Shown: positions 42,873 through 53,559, counted from the first letter of the stretch. The stretch: 64,000 nt of DNA from Chrysopilus asiliformis (GCA_964034945.1 OZ035962.1:48787931-48851930); one strand, 5' to 3'. The notes: a model not told the origin generated them from the letters alone. A program made the numbers and translations.

Positions 42873-43104
42873 AAATCATGCACTACACTACGGTTAGTAA
42901 AATATTGTTATTTTTTTTAGCATGTAAGTTGAAAACATCACAATGAATTTATTTATATTTTTTAGTTATTCGCTTCTCATTTATTTATTTATAACACTAT
43001 TATTTTTTCCACTATACAATTTGTAAGAGGGCTCTGGGCCTGTTAATTGTATTATATTAAGTTTTTTTTCCACAAATAAAGAAAATAAAATAAAATAAAA
43101 TAAA
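42873..43104 (+). other. LINE-D 3' UTR and tail
   Basis: AT-rich 3' UTR with AATAAA at about 43075 and a terminal (AAAAT)n repeat up to the target duplication. Confidence 0.8.
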
Positions 43105-43284
43105 AAGATTTCAGTAAAACTTACCCAGTCGGCCTTTCTTGGATTTCTAAAGGATACATCAGGGGTGGAGTCGCTTTTTGTGCTAAAGACTATTGCTCTG
43201 TGGTCAGACGCATTAATAAGATTTGATACATGCCAATTGTTAATGATGTTTAAAATAGCAGGCGTGGAGAAAGTGATATCAATT

Positions 43285-43962
43285 CTGTGGTTACAAGTAA
43301 TAAGGGCTTAAGTCGAATTTCTTCATTTTTCAGGAGAAGCATTTTAATATTTATGAAATTTTAACTGTTGGTGGCAAAGGGGTATCAAACCGAATTCAAA
43401 AACCTATAACTACAAAACGTTATGAAAAATAAGCTTTTTACGATTGGTTTAATCTGGTTTATTCAAACTTAATATTTTCAGAGAAATTAAGGATTATTTT
43501 ACTTTAGCCACTCTTTCAAAACTTTTTTATGTCTTAGAAATGGCTACAATCAATGGCTAAAGTCAAGTTAAGCCTCTAAAAACCTACACCCCGATTTGAA
43601 AAAGAGGCTAAAACAGACTTTAGCCTGCTCGTTTCGGAAAAAATAAAACCGAAGAATGAACTAATTCGACTTAAGCCACTATTCCACGTGCAAAAACGAT
43701 CAAATCAATGCAGCTTCGCGCCCATAAGAGTGGATTAAGTCTATACAAAAATATATGGGATCTGACTTTAGCCGTTCTTCCAAATGCAACTTGGAAATTT
43801 TTTGACTTTAGCCATTTGATGTAGTAGCCTATAACGGTCAAAAATGGTCGTAGAAACTAACGGGTTAGTGGAATTAAGAGCATTTTGGAAGGAGAACACA
43901 ATTCTGTAAAAACATTGAAAACGGCTAAAGTCGAGTTAGGCCCTTACAACTTGTGACCACAG
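43285..43962. mobile_element. CTGTGG element, duplicated copy
   Basis: Same sequence as 34805-35482 with the same AATT flanks. It was copied by the segmental duplication, not by transposition. Confidence 0.85.
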
Positions 43963-45202
43963 AATTATTTCTCGCCTGATACTGTTTATAAAGGTGGGCT
44001 CATGCCCCTTATTTAGGAGTTCCAGGTTCTCACTTTGTATAAATTCAAAGAGAGCACTTCCTCTATTATTGGTATTTGAGCTGTTCCATGCTACATGATG
44101 AGCATTCAAATCACAGCCAAAGATTATGGGAATGCTATTGAGTTTACTGTACCCAAGGATGTCATTAAGCTCTTCGCTAGGAGGAGGATTACACGAATCA
44201 TATGGCAGGTAAGCCGATACTAAGATTATGTCGCAGTGAGAACGATTATTTGGCGCCTTCAGGATACACGCCACAACATCACGGTTGCTTGGGAATTGGA
44301 GAGAAAGCAACGTTATTTTTTACCCAGATGCATGCTCTAGGTTTTACTTCAGTTTCATCAACTATTAGTGTGCCTAAATTTAAAGGACGACCACGAATTT
44401 TACCTTTGTATAGGTAAGGTTCTTGAATGAGAGCAAAATCTGTTTGCCCCATGGATAGACAACGGCATAATTCGGCCGTTGCTGCTTTGCCATGCTGCAA
44501 ATTTATTTGTAGAACTGTGACTTTCGTTTTGTTAATCATGATAACAAAAGAGGAAGAAAGTCATACGCTCACAGGCAGCCGATCCGAGAAGTGCTAAACA
44601 GCACTACGATCGGCAGCCTCTGGGTCCGAAGGTCCCTCGGGATGTACATGACAATAACGAGAGTTATCATCAGCTATCCCAGCTTCCTTCAGACCTGAAC
44701 CTAAGTTCTCGTCAGGGTCCGTTAGGACTGGGTTTTTTCCTGCGTCATTAGAATCGCAGCACTCCATAGGCGATGATCTCTCAGCCGACTGAAAAGTGTT
44801 TTCCTTAGAGGTTGCAGTAATAGTCGCACCTTTCGGACCATTGTCATAAGTAATACCGGTTTTGCCTGCATTAGCCGCCGCATCAGCACGCTTCTGCTTG
44901 AGCTCAGCTTCCGCTTCCGTTGTGAGGAAAGTTATTTGTCCCATGAGGTAAAATAACTTGTACTGCCTCAACTTCAAGAAATCTACGGTGTCTTTGTCCA
45001 CACCAAACACAAGATGTATGGCTTGATCATATTCCCTACGGCTATACAATCTCCATTTCAAGGTGAGAAGGCCTGGATTTTGACGTCTCATTCTAGTTTG
45101 AATGGTTTCGGTCGACACATCTGTGGGTCCCTTAATGAACACCGCTAATCTTGTTGGCAAATCATCCCATGGGCATGGCATCTTCTCCACGGTTTTTTGC
45201 AC
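43963..45202 (-). pseudogene. LINE-B copy 2: endonuclease and ORF1
   Basis: ORF2 starts with ATG at 44539 and runs left to 43963; ORF1 occupies 44594-45202. Both are near-identical to 35483-36722, with the same frameshift in the endonuclease. Changes are isolated, for example one in the ORF1 tail (TNTATS versus TITATS). No sign of selection on either copy can be judged by eye. Confidence 0.9.
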
Positions 45203-45464
45203 GTACCACCCATACGAACAAAAAGGTTTTTTGTGAATATCTCAAAAACGGTGCATCTTATGAAAAAAGTGCAAGAGCAAAAGTTATTTTGGATATGATT
45301 TTACATAAAACTCCCATACATCAAAATCCGATTGGAATAAATTTTAAAAAATCTTGTTGGAAAATTTGACTTCAAAGTGGAATTTTGAAACAACTGTTGG
45401 CCGTTGACTTAAATCACCATACGGGTTTTCAATAATTGCCAGATTGGCAATTATAGCTTTTGTT

Positions 45465-45840
45465 GGGCGCGCCCCACAGGTTGAGAATCGCTGCGTTAAT
45501 GGAGGACTTTTAAGGAGGGGCGCCAGCATATCCAAGAGAAAACATTTATAAAAGTTGATTAACTGACTGAAAGGAAAGTACACACACACATGCAAAACAA
45601 AATACATTTCGACATAATATTTAATAATTAACTTATTAACAACTTACTAAATTAAAAACAAATTTTATAATTATTAGTGACTTCCTTGGGGCTGTCTTGC
45701 AGAGCAAAGTTTTTCGAAGGAAGGCTTAATATTAGATAGACACTCTAGATAGACATACATTTTATTGTATGCAGGGGGGGCGCGATGAAAATTATGATTG
45801 AAAATTGGGCCGCGAATACTGAAAGGTTGAGAAACGCTGC
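45465..45840. mobile_element. hAT element pieces in inverted order
   Basis: 45465-45493 is the right end of the hAT family on the plus strand (GGTTGAGAATCGCTG). 45494-45840 is a minus-strand copy, internal part first, ending AAAGGTTGAGAAACGCTG. CGTTAATG follows the first end and CATTAACG follows the second; these 8-mers are reverse complements. A rearranged element. Confidence 0.75.
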
Positions 45841-45955
45841 ATTAACGAACTTAGTCTTGCATTTTACGAAAAACGAGTCTGCGTGAAATTTCAAGTCTCT
45901 AGCTTAGTCCGTGCGCCCGCAATCCGCGCCACAGACGGACACACGGACGGACATG
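45841..45955 (-). repeat. TATACCC element fragment
   Basis: Reverse-complement match from CATTAACGAACTTAG to the GTCY block (ACGGACACACGGACGG). Confidence 0.8.
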
Positions 45956-46025
45956 CTTTTGCTATAATTCCGATCAAATTAAAATATATGCCATTTAAAA
46001 GATTATGTCATCCTATCCTATAATA
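45956..46025. other. Short unassigned spacer
   Basis: AT-rich; nothing recognised. Confidence 0.3.
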
Positions 46026-46448
46026 GCTTTTTTAATGATCCGGATAAAAGATCCATATGGATCATTAAAAAAACGTAAGCGAGTTTATTGTGGGTTTAAA
46101 TTGGTTTTTGTGCTATGTTGAAACAAACCGTGGCATCATAGTAACCCATATGTTGTGGCAATAACTTTTAAAATCGCAAAACCCATGTCATTACCAGCTA
46201 GAATAGCTATAGTTATTTTCCTCGCCACCAGGTTTTTTCTCCAGTTTTAGGGTAATAGCCTTCATGCGATGGAAATAGTACTCAAATATCCATACCGCAA
46301 GACGCCAGCTGAAACACGTACCAAGGCAAATTTTTAATTTCCGAATTAACTCAGAAAGGAAATCAGATCATGATCCCGATAAGACTTGGGTTACGAATTT
46401 GTATGAGAGTTAATCCGGATCTCTGATCGGATCATTAAAAAAAACAGC
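46026..46448. mobile_element. Small TIR element (MITE) with TA flanks, 423 bp
   Basis: Left end GCTTTTTTAATGATCCG and right end (inwards) GCTGTTTTTTTTAATGATCC; TA on both sides (46024-46025, 46449-46450). GGATCATTAAAAAAAC recurs internally at about 46061. Non-coding; a Tc1/mariner-type MITE is the simplest reading. Confidence 0.7.
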
Positions 46449-46569
46449 TAATATAATACGAGGATTGTTTGCACAACGATCTCGAAATCCCGCCTAACGA
46501 ATTTCACGATACTTGGTGGCTAGGGATTTTCGGGGACAAAAAACCGATCTAGATAGGTCTCACCTCTAA
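46449..46569. other. Spacer before the 121-bp array
   Basis: No feature seen. Confidence 0.3.
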
Positions 46570-47095
46570 GAAAATGCCCTCGATACCCCTCGCCTGGTAT
46601 CTTCGAACTGTGTGTTCCGATCTTAATGAATCTTTACAGTATTACTAAGGGGGCTAAGGGCTTTCGATTTTTCCACTACAAACCTGACTTTTTCCTCCCC
46701 TCGATACCCCTCACCTGCTAATTTCGAATTGGATGGTCCGATCTTAATGAAACTTTACAGTATTAATAGGGGGCTAAGGGCTTTCGATTTTTCCACTACA
46801 AACCTGACTTTTTCCTCCCCTTGATACCCCTCACCTGGTATCTTCGAATTGGATGGTCCGATCTTAATGAAACTTTACAGTATTAATAGGGGGGCCAAGG
46901 GCTTTCGATTTTTCCACTACAAACCTGACTTTTTCCTCCCCTTGATACCCCTCACCTGGTATCTTCGAACTGGGTGGTCCGATCTTAATGAATCTTTACA
47001 GTATTACTAAGGGGCTAAGGGCTTTCAATTTTCCCACTAAAAACCTGACTTTTCCCTCCCCTCGATAACCCTCACCTGGTTTCTCAAAACAACGT
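46570..47095 (+). repeat. Tandem array, 121-bp unit, about 4.3 copies
   Basis: GATACCCCTC recurs at 46582, 46703, 46823, 46944 and (variant) 47064. Each unit has CTAAGGGCTTTCGATTTTTC and GGTCCGATCTTAATGAA. Non-coding. Confidence 0.9.
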
Positions 47096-47547
47096 TTCAA
47101 AAATCGGTGACAGCGATTACTCAATAACCACGCAACCGATTTCTATGAAATATTGTTATCGCGCGTCAGTTTTAGTTCTAGCTTTCTAGGTCGGGAATTT
47201 AAAAACTCTGGAAAAGCTCTGTAAAGATAATGTTTTTCTCCAAAAATCAGCAAAAGTAGGATTTTCAAGTCGCTGAGCATGGCTCGGTGTTCCTGGTAGT
47301 TAGCTTTTATTTGAAGTCAATTGATTAAATAGTTTTCGAAAAATTCGAACTACTACAAATCACTTCCTGATAATTAAAAAAAAAATCTTCAATGTAATTT
47401 TGGGGTAATCAAAATTCATTTTTGACCTATGGTTTCTTTGGCGTTTTTCTTAGATTTTAATGTAGAATCAGGAATATGCTATACGCTTTGGTGAACATTT
47501 TTACCCCAAACAAATCGACCCGCCCTAATATAAATATATATTATTCC
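47096..47547. other. No recognised feature
   Basis: No domain-bearing frame on either strand. Confidence 0.3.
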
Positions 47548-48155
47548 AACTAAATCCAAATCGACCCCTTTACGGTTAAACCCCTGTCTTGCTATTTGCT
47601 AAACTACTGAATGAATTTCGATACGGGTTTCTTCATTACAGATGTCCTCCCTCAAGGAAAAATGTCGCCACCTAAAATCCACTCGTTTCCCACTCTTAAA
47701 ACCCTTCCCCTTACATCTTCTACAGTTCAAGTTCGGGGTAGGGCCCGTAGTCTACATATAAAACACGCGAAGGAAAGTTGATTTTAGTAGGCGAAAGGTT
47801 TTCTGTAGGGATGAAATTTGTGATGAAAAAAACCGTATCAAAATTGATTTGGTAATTTAGGAGATAGTAGGAAAGCAGTTCAAGGGGAGGGGAGTGGGGT
47901 AAATTTTGGTGGGCGAAAAACTTCTCTTGGGGCTGACCTAATGGTGAAAAGCGGAACAAAATTCCTCTTGAATTGCAGAAGATTTAAGGGGAGGGGTTTT
48001 AAGAGTGGGGAACGAGTAGATTTAAGGTGGCGAAATTTTTCATTGAGGGAGGACATCTGTAATGAAGAAACCCCTATCTAAATTCATTCATTAGTTTAGC
48101 AAATAGCAAGATAGGGGTTTAACAGTAAAGGGGTGGATTTGGATTTAGTTGGAAA
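47548..48155. repeat. Foldback, arms of about 190 bp
   Basis: 47548-47735 is the inverted counterpart of 47965-48155 (CCAACTAAATCCAAATCGAC, GATGTCCTCCCTCAAGG). The centre and the stretch up to 48290 hold further diverged units with TTAGGAGATAG and GGGGTGGATTTGGATTTA. Non-coding. Confidence 0.75.
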
Positions 48156-48548
48156 TTTTTTTTCCTGATTAATGACCTCCCCAATAGTGAAAACCGCATC
48201 GAAATACATTCATTAGTTTAGGAGATAGAACGAGAGGGGTTTATGAGAACGGGGTGGATTTGGATTTAATTGGTAAAAATTTCCCCAAAGCTTTGCGACC
48301 TGCAAATATTCTTTTCTCCTCTGACCACCTCTTCTGCTATCTTCTAAACTATTGCCACCTCGAGAAACAAAGTTTGTATGAAACTTTTTATTTTGAGGGG
48401 GTAGGGAGATTTGTGGTGCCTCAAATGAAAGGTAATGAAGAGTATAGTCCAAAAATCTATAGCATGATAGGGTTCCCTCGTCACCATTCGATTTATCACC
48501 AAACGCTCAGCTCCGCTGCGCGTACATCTCTCTTCAAGTCCAGTGTTA
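48156..48548. repeat. Diverged unit of the foldback plus a repeat shared (inverted) with 16960-17060
   Basis: 48160-48290 is another unit of the neighbouring repeat. 48370-48480 matches the reverse complement of the centre of the 16753-17614 element (CAAATGAAAGGTAATGAAGAG, cut to its core here). Confidence 0.6.
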
Positions 48549-48757
48549 TGTGGTCGAAGAAGGGATCTTCTGCAAAGCATACAGATGTCAAATTAGTTCT
48601 AGCGCCTCGAGATAGGCAATTTTATAGCAAGGTATTTTGAGTTCAGTGACTCTCAAGATTAAACTAATTTAGTTCAGTGGCTCTCAAATTCAAAGTAGTT
48701 TCAGTTCAGTGGCTCTCAAGTTCAAACTCTTTATTACAGATTTTTAGCAAATTTAAA
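48549..48757 (+). mobile_element. Gypsy-1 5' LTR, start only
   Basis: TGTGGTCGAAGAAGGG start and about 209 bp that recur at 53716-53924 with about three differences. Three units of TTCAGTGGCTCTCAA lie inside. The rest is cut off by a TATACCC element at 48758. Confidence 0.7.
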
Positions 48758-48980
48758 CATAACAAAAGCTATAATTGCCAATCTGGCAATTATTGAAAAC
48801 CCGTATGGTGATTTAATTGAACGGCGTATCAAAATTTCATTTGAATTCAAATTTTCCAATAAGATTTTTTTAAAACTTGTTCCAATCGGATTTTGATGTA
48901 TGGGAGTTTTATGTAGAATCATATTATAAATAACTTTTGTTCTTGCACTTTTTTGATAGGATGCACCGTTTTTGTGATAT
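48758..48980 (-). repeat. TATACCC element, 3' half, inserted in the gypsy LTR
   Basis: Reverse-complement match from CATAAC to GCACCGTTTTTGTGATAT; the target is the A-rich end of the LTR repeat (GCAAATTTAAA). Confidence 0.85.
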
Positions 48981-48993
48981 AGGGGGGTGGATT

Positions 48994-49920
48994 ATGGAGG
49001 TAAGTTTCTATTTTTTATATGAGTAAATAATTTTCCACACGGAATATATAGAAGAGGATTATTTTCTTTAAATGAGTTTTTTTTTCAGGAAAATCGCAGA
49101 GCAGTAAAAAAGTCCCTATCAAACGGTCACGGATACTTAAAAAAACAGATGGACACTTAAAATTTATTGAAATGGTCAAGAAGATTGGTCAAATTTTGTT
49201 GGAAAAATCCCAGACCCCGCTAGCAAAAAGTCAAAGGAAGCTGCAGCGAATACTATGGCCAATGAATTAATGGTCCAACATGGCATCTCAATGACTTCGG
49301 ACCAAATTAAGAAGAAATTACACAACATGAAGGCCAGACTTAAGATTAGGGTAGACATTAAAAAAACTGGCAATGAAGCAATTATTTTGACCGCGTCCGA
49401 AGCAATATTATTTGAGATGCTAGGAGGTGTGGACAATCCCAGTATTTCGAAAGTGCCATGTAAGTTATTTATTTTTAAAATGTGTTATATAATTAATTTA
49501 ATTAATTGAGTTTTAAATTTTTTTTAAGATGGATTATCAATTGGACAGAGCAATTCCGATATTCAGGAGAAGGGATCAGTACCGCTAGTCTTAGATATGT
49601 CACCAAAACCGAAAGAAGATGAGGTGGTTATAGAGACTGTCGATTTAGAAATCGAAAGTTCTGCGACGAATGCATCCAAAAATAATAGGTCTACAGCTGC
49701 AAAATCGGTAATATTTTATATTACATATGTAAAAAATATTTCTTTTCTTAAAATTATCTTTGGTAGAGTGGTGCTATAAAACGCGATTTAAAAGAGTTGC
49801 AGGGCGTTATTCTTGAGGCACAGTTAGATGTAATAAAACTACAGAAAACGGTACTGCAAGAGCAACGTGAGCAACCAAAAGAACGGCATCATAGAGAAAT
49901 GGAGATCCTGGATCAAAAAC
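48994..49920 (+). pseudogene. Myb/SANT-like gene fragment with three introns
   Basis: Exon 1 ATGGAG (48994-48999), donor GTAAGT at 49000; exon 2 49089-49459 (acceptor TTTTTTTTTCAG, donor GTAAGT at 49460); exon 3 49529-49707; exon 4 49767 to about 49915. Phases match at each junction. Exon 2 reads SDQIKKKLHNMKARLKIRV and DIKKTGNEAIILTASEA, resembling Myb/SANT-like DNA-binding proteins, some of which partner Harbinger transposases. Exon 4 is a charged helix (LKELQGVILEAQLDVIKLQK), a likely coiled coil. Two single-base frameshifts in exon 2 (near 49120 and 49185) make it a pseudogene. It runs into gypsy gag near 49915. It could also be a decayed host gene. Confidence 0.6.
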
Positions 49921-50199
49921 AACGGAGAGAGTTATAATGAGGAGTTGGCTGCAATAGGTATTAAAAATAAGGGTGGAAATGTTCCAAGGAGAGACAGTTC
50001 AGGGTATAGGTGTTGGAATTGTGACGCAATAGGGCATTCTTTCTGGGATTGCCTGGAAGACAGAAAGCGATTCTGCTACCGTTGCGGATTAAAAGGCTTC
50101 ACGCAACGAGAATGCCCGAACTGTACGGGAAACGAGAAGAGGGCCGAGAAATTATCGGGGAATCCTCGATCCCTTCAACCACACCCCGAACCGAAGTAG
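49916..50199 (+). pseudogene. Gypsy-1 gag, nucleocapsid end
   Basis: Open frame to TAG at 50197-50199 with two zinc knuckles: CWNCDAIGHSFWDC is a perfect CCHC; CYRCGLKGFTQREC has Phe where His is expected. The nucleocapsid binds genomic RNA in the particle. The matrix/capsid part of gag is absent, its place being taken by the SANT-like pseudogene. The pol frame opens just after, in another frame. Confidence 0.85.
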
Positions 50200-50206
50200 T
50201 CTCTTA

Positions 50207-51782
50207 ACCCCCAACTAACTCTGAAACTTGTGCAACTAAAATTTTACAGTCCAGCAGTAAAAACAATTCTTCTGGCGATAAAACGCAAATACAATCTTTA
50301 AAATCTCTTCACCAACGGAAATTGGAATATAACTTAGCCCGCGCTAGAATATTTGCAGAAGAAATAGAAGTACAAAAACCCAATAATAAAATTCGAAAAG
50401 TTAGAGAGACATTTAAAAATCTTAAGACCATGTACCACCATATATCAGAAACAGTTTTAAAAGTTGGCAGCGATATTAGACCATATGCAAAAGTTATGAT
50501 TAAAGATCAGGAAGTAGCCGGTCTCTTAGACAGTGGAGCCTCGGTGAGTTGCCTGGGGAAAGGGGGCACAGAATTAGTAAAGTCTTTGAATGTTTCAGTA
50601 AAGTCCATGTCAGCCAGTGTAAAAACAGCTGACGGTAAAAATCAGGACATTAGCGGAAGAATAAAGATTCCCGTGACATACAACAACGAAACAAAGGACA
50701 TAGAATTTTTCTTAGTGCCGTCCTTAACGCAACCACTCTATTTAGGGGTAAATTTCTGGCAAGCGTTTAAAATTGCTCCACAAATCATTTCGGGAATTTC
50801 TGAGTTAGAATCGACTGATCCAAATGTTCACAAACTGGATGAAAAACAGAAACAAGAATTACATAAAGTAATAAGCCAGTTTCCATCTTTCGAAAAGGAA
50901 GGACTGGGTAAGACACAGTTAGAAGAACACGTAATAGAGGTAGGGGATGCGAAACCGATTAAACAGCGCCACTATCCGGTTAGCCCGGTAGTGCAAGATT
51001 TAATGTATAAAGAACTAGACAGGATGTTGGAACTTGGGGTGATAGAAGAAAGTTCCAGCGCTTGGAGTTCTCCGGTAGTACTTGTTAAAAAACCGGGAAA
51101 AAACCGCCTCTGTCTAGACTCGAGAAAATTAAATGAAGTAACTAAAAGAGACGTATATCCGTCTGCACATGTAGAGGGTCTCTTAAGCCGTCTTTCAGAT
51201 ACACACTACATTAGTAGTGTGGATCTGAAAGACGCCTTTTGGCAGATCCCTCTGGAAAAGAATTCTAGAGAGATGACGGCATTTTCAGTTCCAGGTCGCC
51301 CCCTCTATCACTATACCGTTATGGCTTTTGGGTTATGTAATTCCGCGCAACGGTTAACTAGATTAATGGACAAAGTAATTCCCTATGACCTACGAGAAAC
51401 TGTCTTTGTATACTTAGATGATCTGTTGATTATCGCTCCCACTTTTGAGATTATGTTGTCCAGGCTGAGTGAAGTAGCGAAACTTTTGAGACAAGCAGGT
51501 TTAACAATCAATCTCCAGAAATCGCGGTTTTGTTTCAAGGAACTACGTTACCTCGGATATGTAGTGGGGGGTGGCTGTCTAAAAGTAGATCCGGATAAAG
51601 TTGCAGCCATATCCGAATTTCCGGTTCCAAAAACCTTGAAGCAAACCCGACGTTTCCTGGGAATGACGGGATGGTACCGTCGGTTCATCCGTAATTATTC
51701 ATCGATAGTAGCACCGATTTCTGACTGCTTGAGAAAGTCGAAAAAGTTTGTTTTTTTTGGAGGAAGCGATCCAGTCGTTTGA
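50207..51782 (+). pseudogene. Gypsy-1 pol: protease and reverse transcriptase
   Basis: Open from just after a TAA near 50204; no own ATG is needed for a gag-pol fusion. Protease near 50470-50770 with LLDSGASVSCLG as active site. RT near 51000-51560: WSSPVVLVKKPGKNRLCLD, SVDLKDAFWQIPL, FSVPGRPLYHYTVMAFGLCN, VYLDDLLIIAP (catalytic DD). Then the connection FLGMTGWYRRFIRNY. The frame breaks in a T run at about 51755 (stop at 51782), and RNase H continues in the next frame. The protease resembles the retropepsins of 17.6/297-like gypsy elements. Confidence 0.92.
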
Positions 51783-52860
51783 GAAGTTAAAGCAAGCTTT
51801 AACCTCTGCTCCTGTACTTGGTCATGCTGACTTCAAGAAACATTTCTACGTGCAGTGTGACGCTTCAGGCTTAGGAGTTGGAGGGGTATTATTTCAATTG
51901 GACGAACAGGGTCAGGAAAAACCAATTTCATTTATATCGCAAAAGCTAACAACATGCCAAAAGAATTATTCTGTTACAGAACTTGAATGTTTAGCCGCTG
52001 TTGTTAGCATAAAAAAGTTCAGACCCTATATTGAAGGATTACCTTTCACAGTCATAACAGACCATGCAAGTTTGAAGTGGCTGATGAGCCAGAGGGATCT
52101 TTCTGGTCGTCTAGCGAGGTGGAGCCTCAAACTCCAAGCTTTTGATTTCGAAATCACCCATAGAAAAGATAGCTTAAATGTAGTAGCAGATACTTTTTCA
52201 CGCGCGTACATCGAATCCTTGGAAAACGTAACCGATAAATTAATTGTAGATGTGGATTTAAATTCGGAGGAATTTAAATCCGAAGAGTACAAGGATTTGA
52301 TAGAAACCATAAATAAAGACGTGGACAAGTTTCCAGATCTTACTGTGTCAGACGGCTTCGTGTATAAAAGAATGGGTCATCATACAGGAAATCTTTTAGA
52401 GGATGATCAGGCTTGGAGATTGTGGGTACCGTCGGGGCTGACGGACATATTGATCTCTCGGGCTCATCAACCGTCTCAAGCAGGGCATGCGGGGGTAATG
52501 AAAACGATCTATCGGCTGAAACAAAAGTTTTTCTGGCCGAATATGCCAATTCAGGTTAGGAACTACATCTCTAATTGTGATACCTGTAAAGAGATAAAAG
52601 TACCGAATAGCCGAATGAAACCTCCGTCCGGAAAGCTTAGTTTACCTCAACGACCTTGGCAGCGTATTTACATGGATTTCCTGGGACCTTACCCTAGAAC
52701 TCGTCTCGGAAATACTATGATTTTTCTAGTGTTAGATCAATTTTCTAAATATCCTTTGGTAAAACTTATGACTAAAGCAACTTCTCAGAACGTAATTCGA
52801 TTTTTGGAAGAACATGTTTTCAACGTCTTTTGGTGTGCCCGAAGAAATTTTAACCGATAA
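51748..52860 (+). pseudogene. Gypsy-1 pol: RNase H and integrase N-terminal/core part
   Basis: RNase H: FYVQCDASGLGVGGVLFQ, VTELECLAAVVSIKKF, VITDHASLKWL (catalytic D, E, D), then the HRKDSLNVVADTFSR end. Integrase: HHCC zinc finger (HQPSQAGHAGVMK and CDTCK), core start YMDFLGPYPRTRLGN with the first catalytic Asp. A frameshift near 52830 ends the frame at 52860. The next segment is a 61-bp inverted duplication. Confidence 0.92.
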
Positions 52861-52973
52861 TGGTAGACAGTTTGTTTCACATGAATTTCAATCCTTTCTT
52901 AAAACTGATACATTTTAAGAAAGGATTGAAATTCATGTGAAACAAACTGTCTACCATTATCGGTTAAAATTTC
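52844..52973. repeat. Perfect 61-bp inverted duplication in the integrase gene
   Basis: 52844-52904 and 52913-52973 are exact reverse complements around an 8-base loop (CTGATACA). The left arm is native integrase sequence containing the second catalytic Asp (TDNGRQF); the right arm is its inverted copy. Confidence 0.95.
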
Positions 52974-53559
52974 AAAAGTAGAACATAGAAAAACAGCTGT
53001 TTACTCACCTCAAGCAAATGCGGCAGAACGTGTCAACCGCTCCATTCTTGCTTCTATTCGCGCATACATAGATGAAGATCATAGGGCATGGGATAACAAC
53101 ATTAATTATATAATGGCCTCATTGAGAAGTGCTGTGCATACATCGATTGGTATGTCACCTTATGAAGTTCTATTCGGCCATAAGATGATAAACCATGGAT
53201 CCGAATATGCATTATTGAAAAGATTAGGAGCTTTACAGGAAGGTAGCATAGAATTAAAAGATAAAAATATGAAAATGCAGTTACTTAAAGCTAATATCGC
53301 AAACAAGTTAGCTGAAGCTCAAGAGAAATCTAATAGGCAATACAATTTAAGAACTAGAGAAGTTAATTTTAGTCCAGGTCAGGAAATATTCCGTAGAAAT
53401 TTTGTATTAAGTAAGGCCAATGAAAATTTCAGCGCCAAATTAGCTAAAAAGTTTGTAAAGTGTAGAGTATTGCGGAAAATTTCAAAAAATATGTACGAGA
53501 TAGAAGATCTCAAGGGAAAATCCATTGGAGTTTTCCATGGCAAAGATTTGCGTCCTTGA
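52974..53559 (+). pseudogene. Gypsy-1 pol: integrase C-terminal part
   Basis: Resumes after the palindrome with VYSPQANAAERVNRSIL, whose Glu is the third catalytic residue, then RSAVHTSIGMSPYEVLFGH and a basic C-terminus, ending at TGA 53557-53559 (IGVFHGKDLRP). No env-like frame follows. Separated from the core by the frameshift and the inverted duplication, so no functional integrase can be made. Confidence 0.9.

Larger units (their letters stand above)
38109..43104 (+). mobile_element. LINE-D: nearly full-length LINE, 4996 bp, with 8-bp target duplication
   Basis: The 8-mer AAGATTTC lies at 38101-38108 and 43105-43112 and occurs once in copy 1 (34625-34632). The layout is 5' UTR (38109-38385), ORF1, a 316-bp AT-rich gap, ORF2, 3' UTR with AATAAA and an (AAAAT)n tail. 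It is the youngest large insertion here because it interrupts the duplicated copy. It needs repair at only about three positions to be open, so a close active relative is likely (inference). Confidence 0.93.
36997..45478. repeat. Tandem segmental duplication, copy 2, split by LINE-D
   Basis: 36997-38108 matches 33521-34632 and 43105-45478 matches about 34625-36998, with very few differences. It contains second copies of LINE-B RT (36997-38108), the 678-bp element (43285-43962), the endonuclease (43963-44539), ORF1 (44594-45202) and the TATACCC fragment (45203-45464), all minus strand except the last. They carry the same frameshifts as copy 1, so the decay predates the duplication. Confidence 0.93.
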
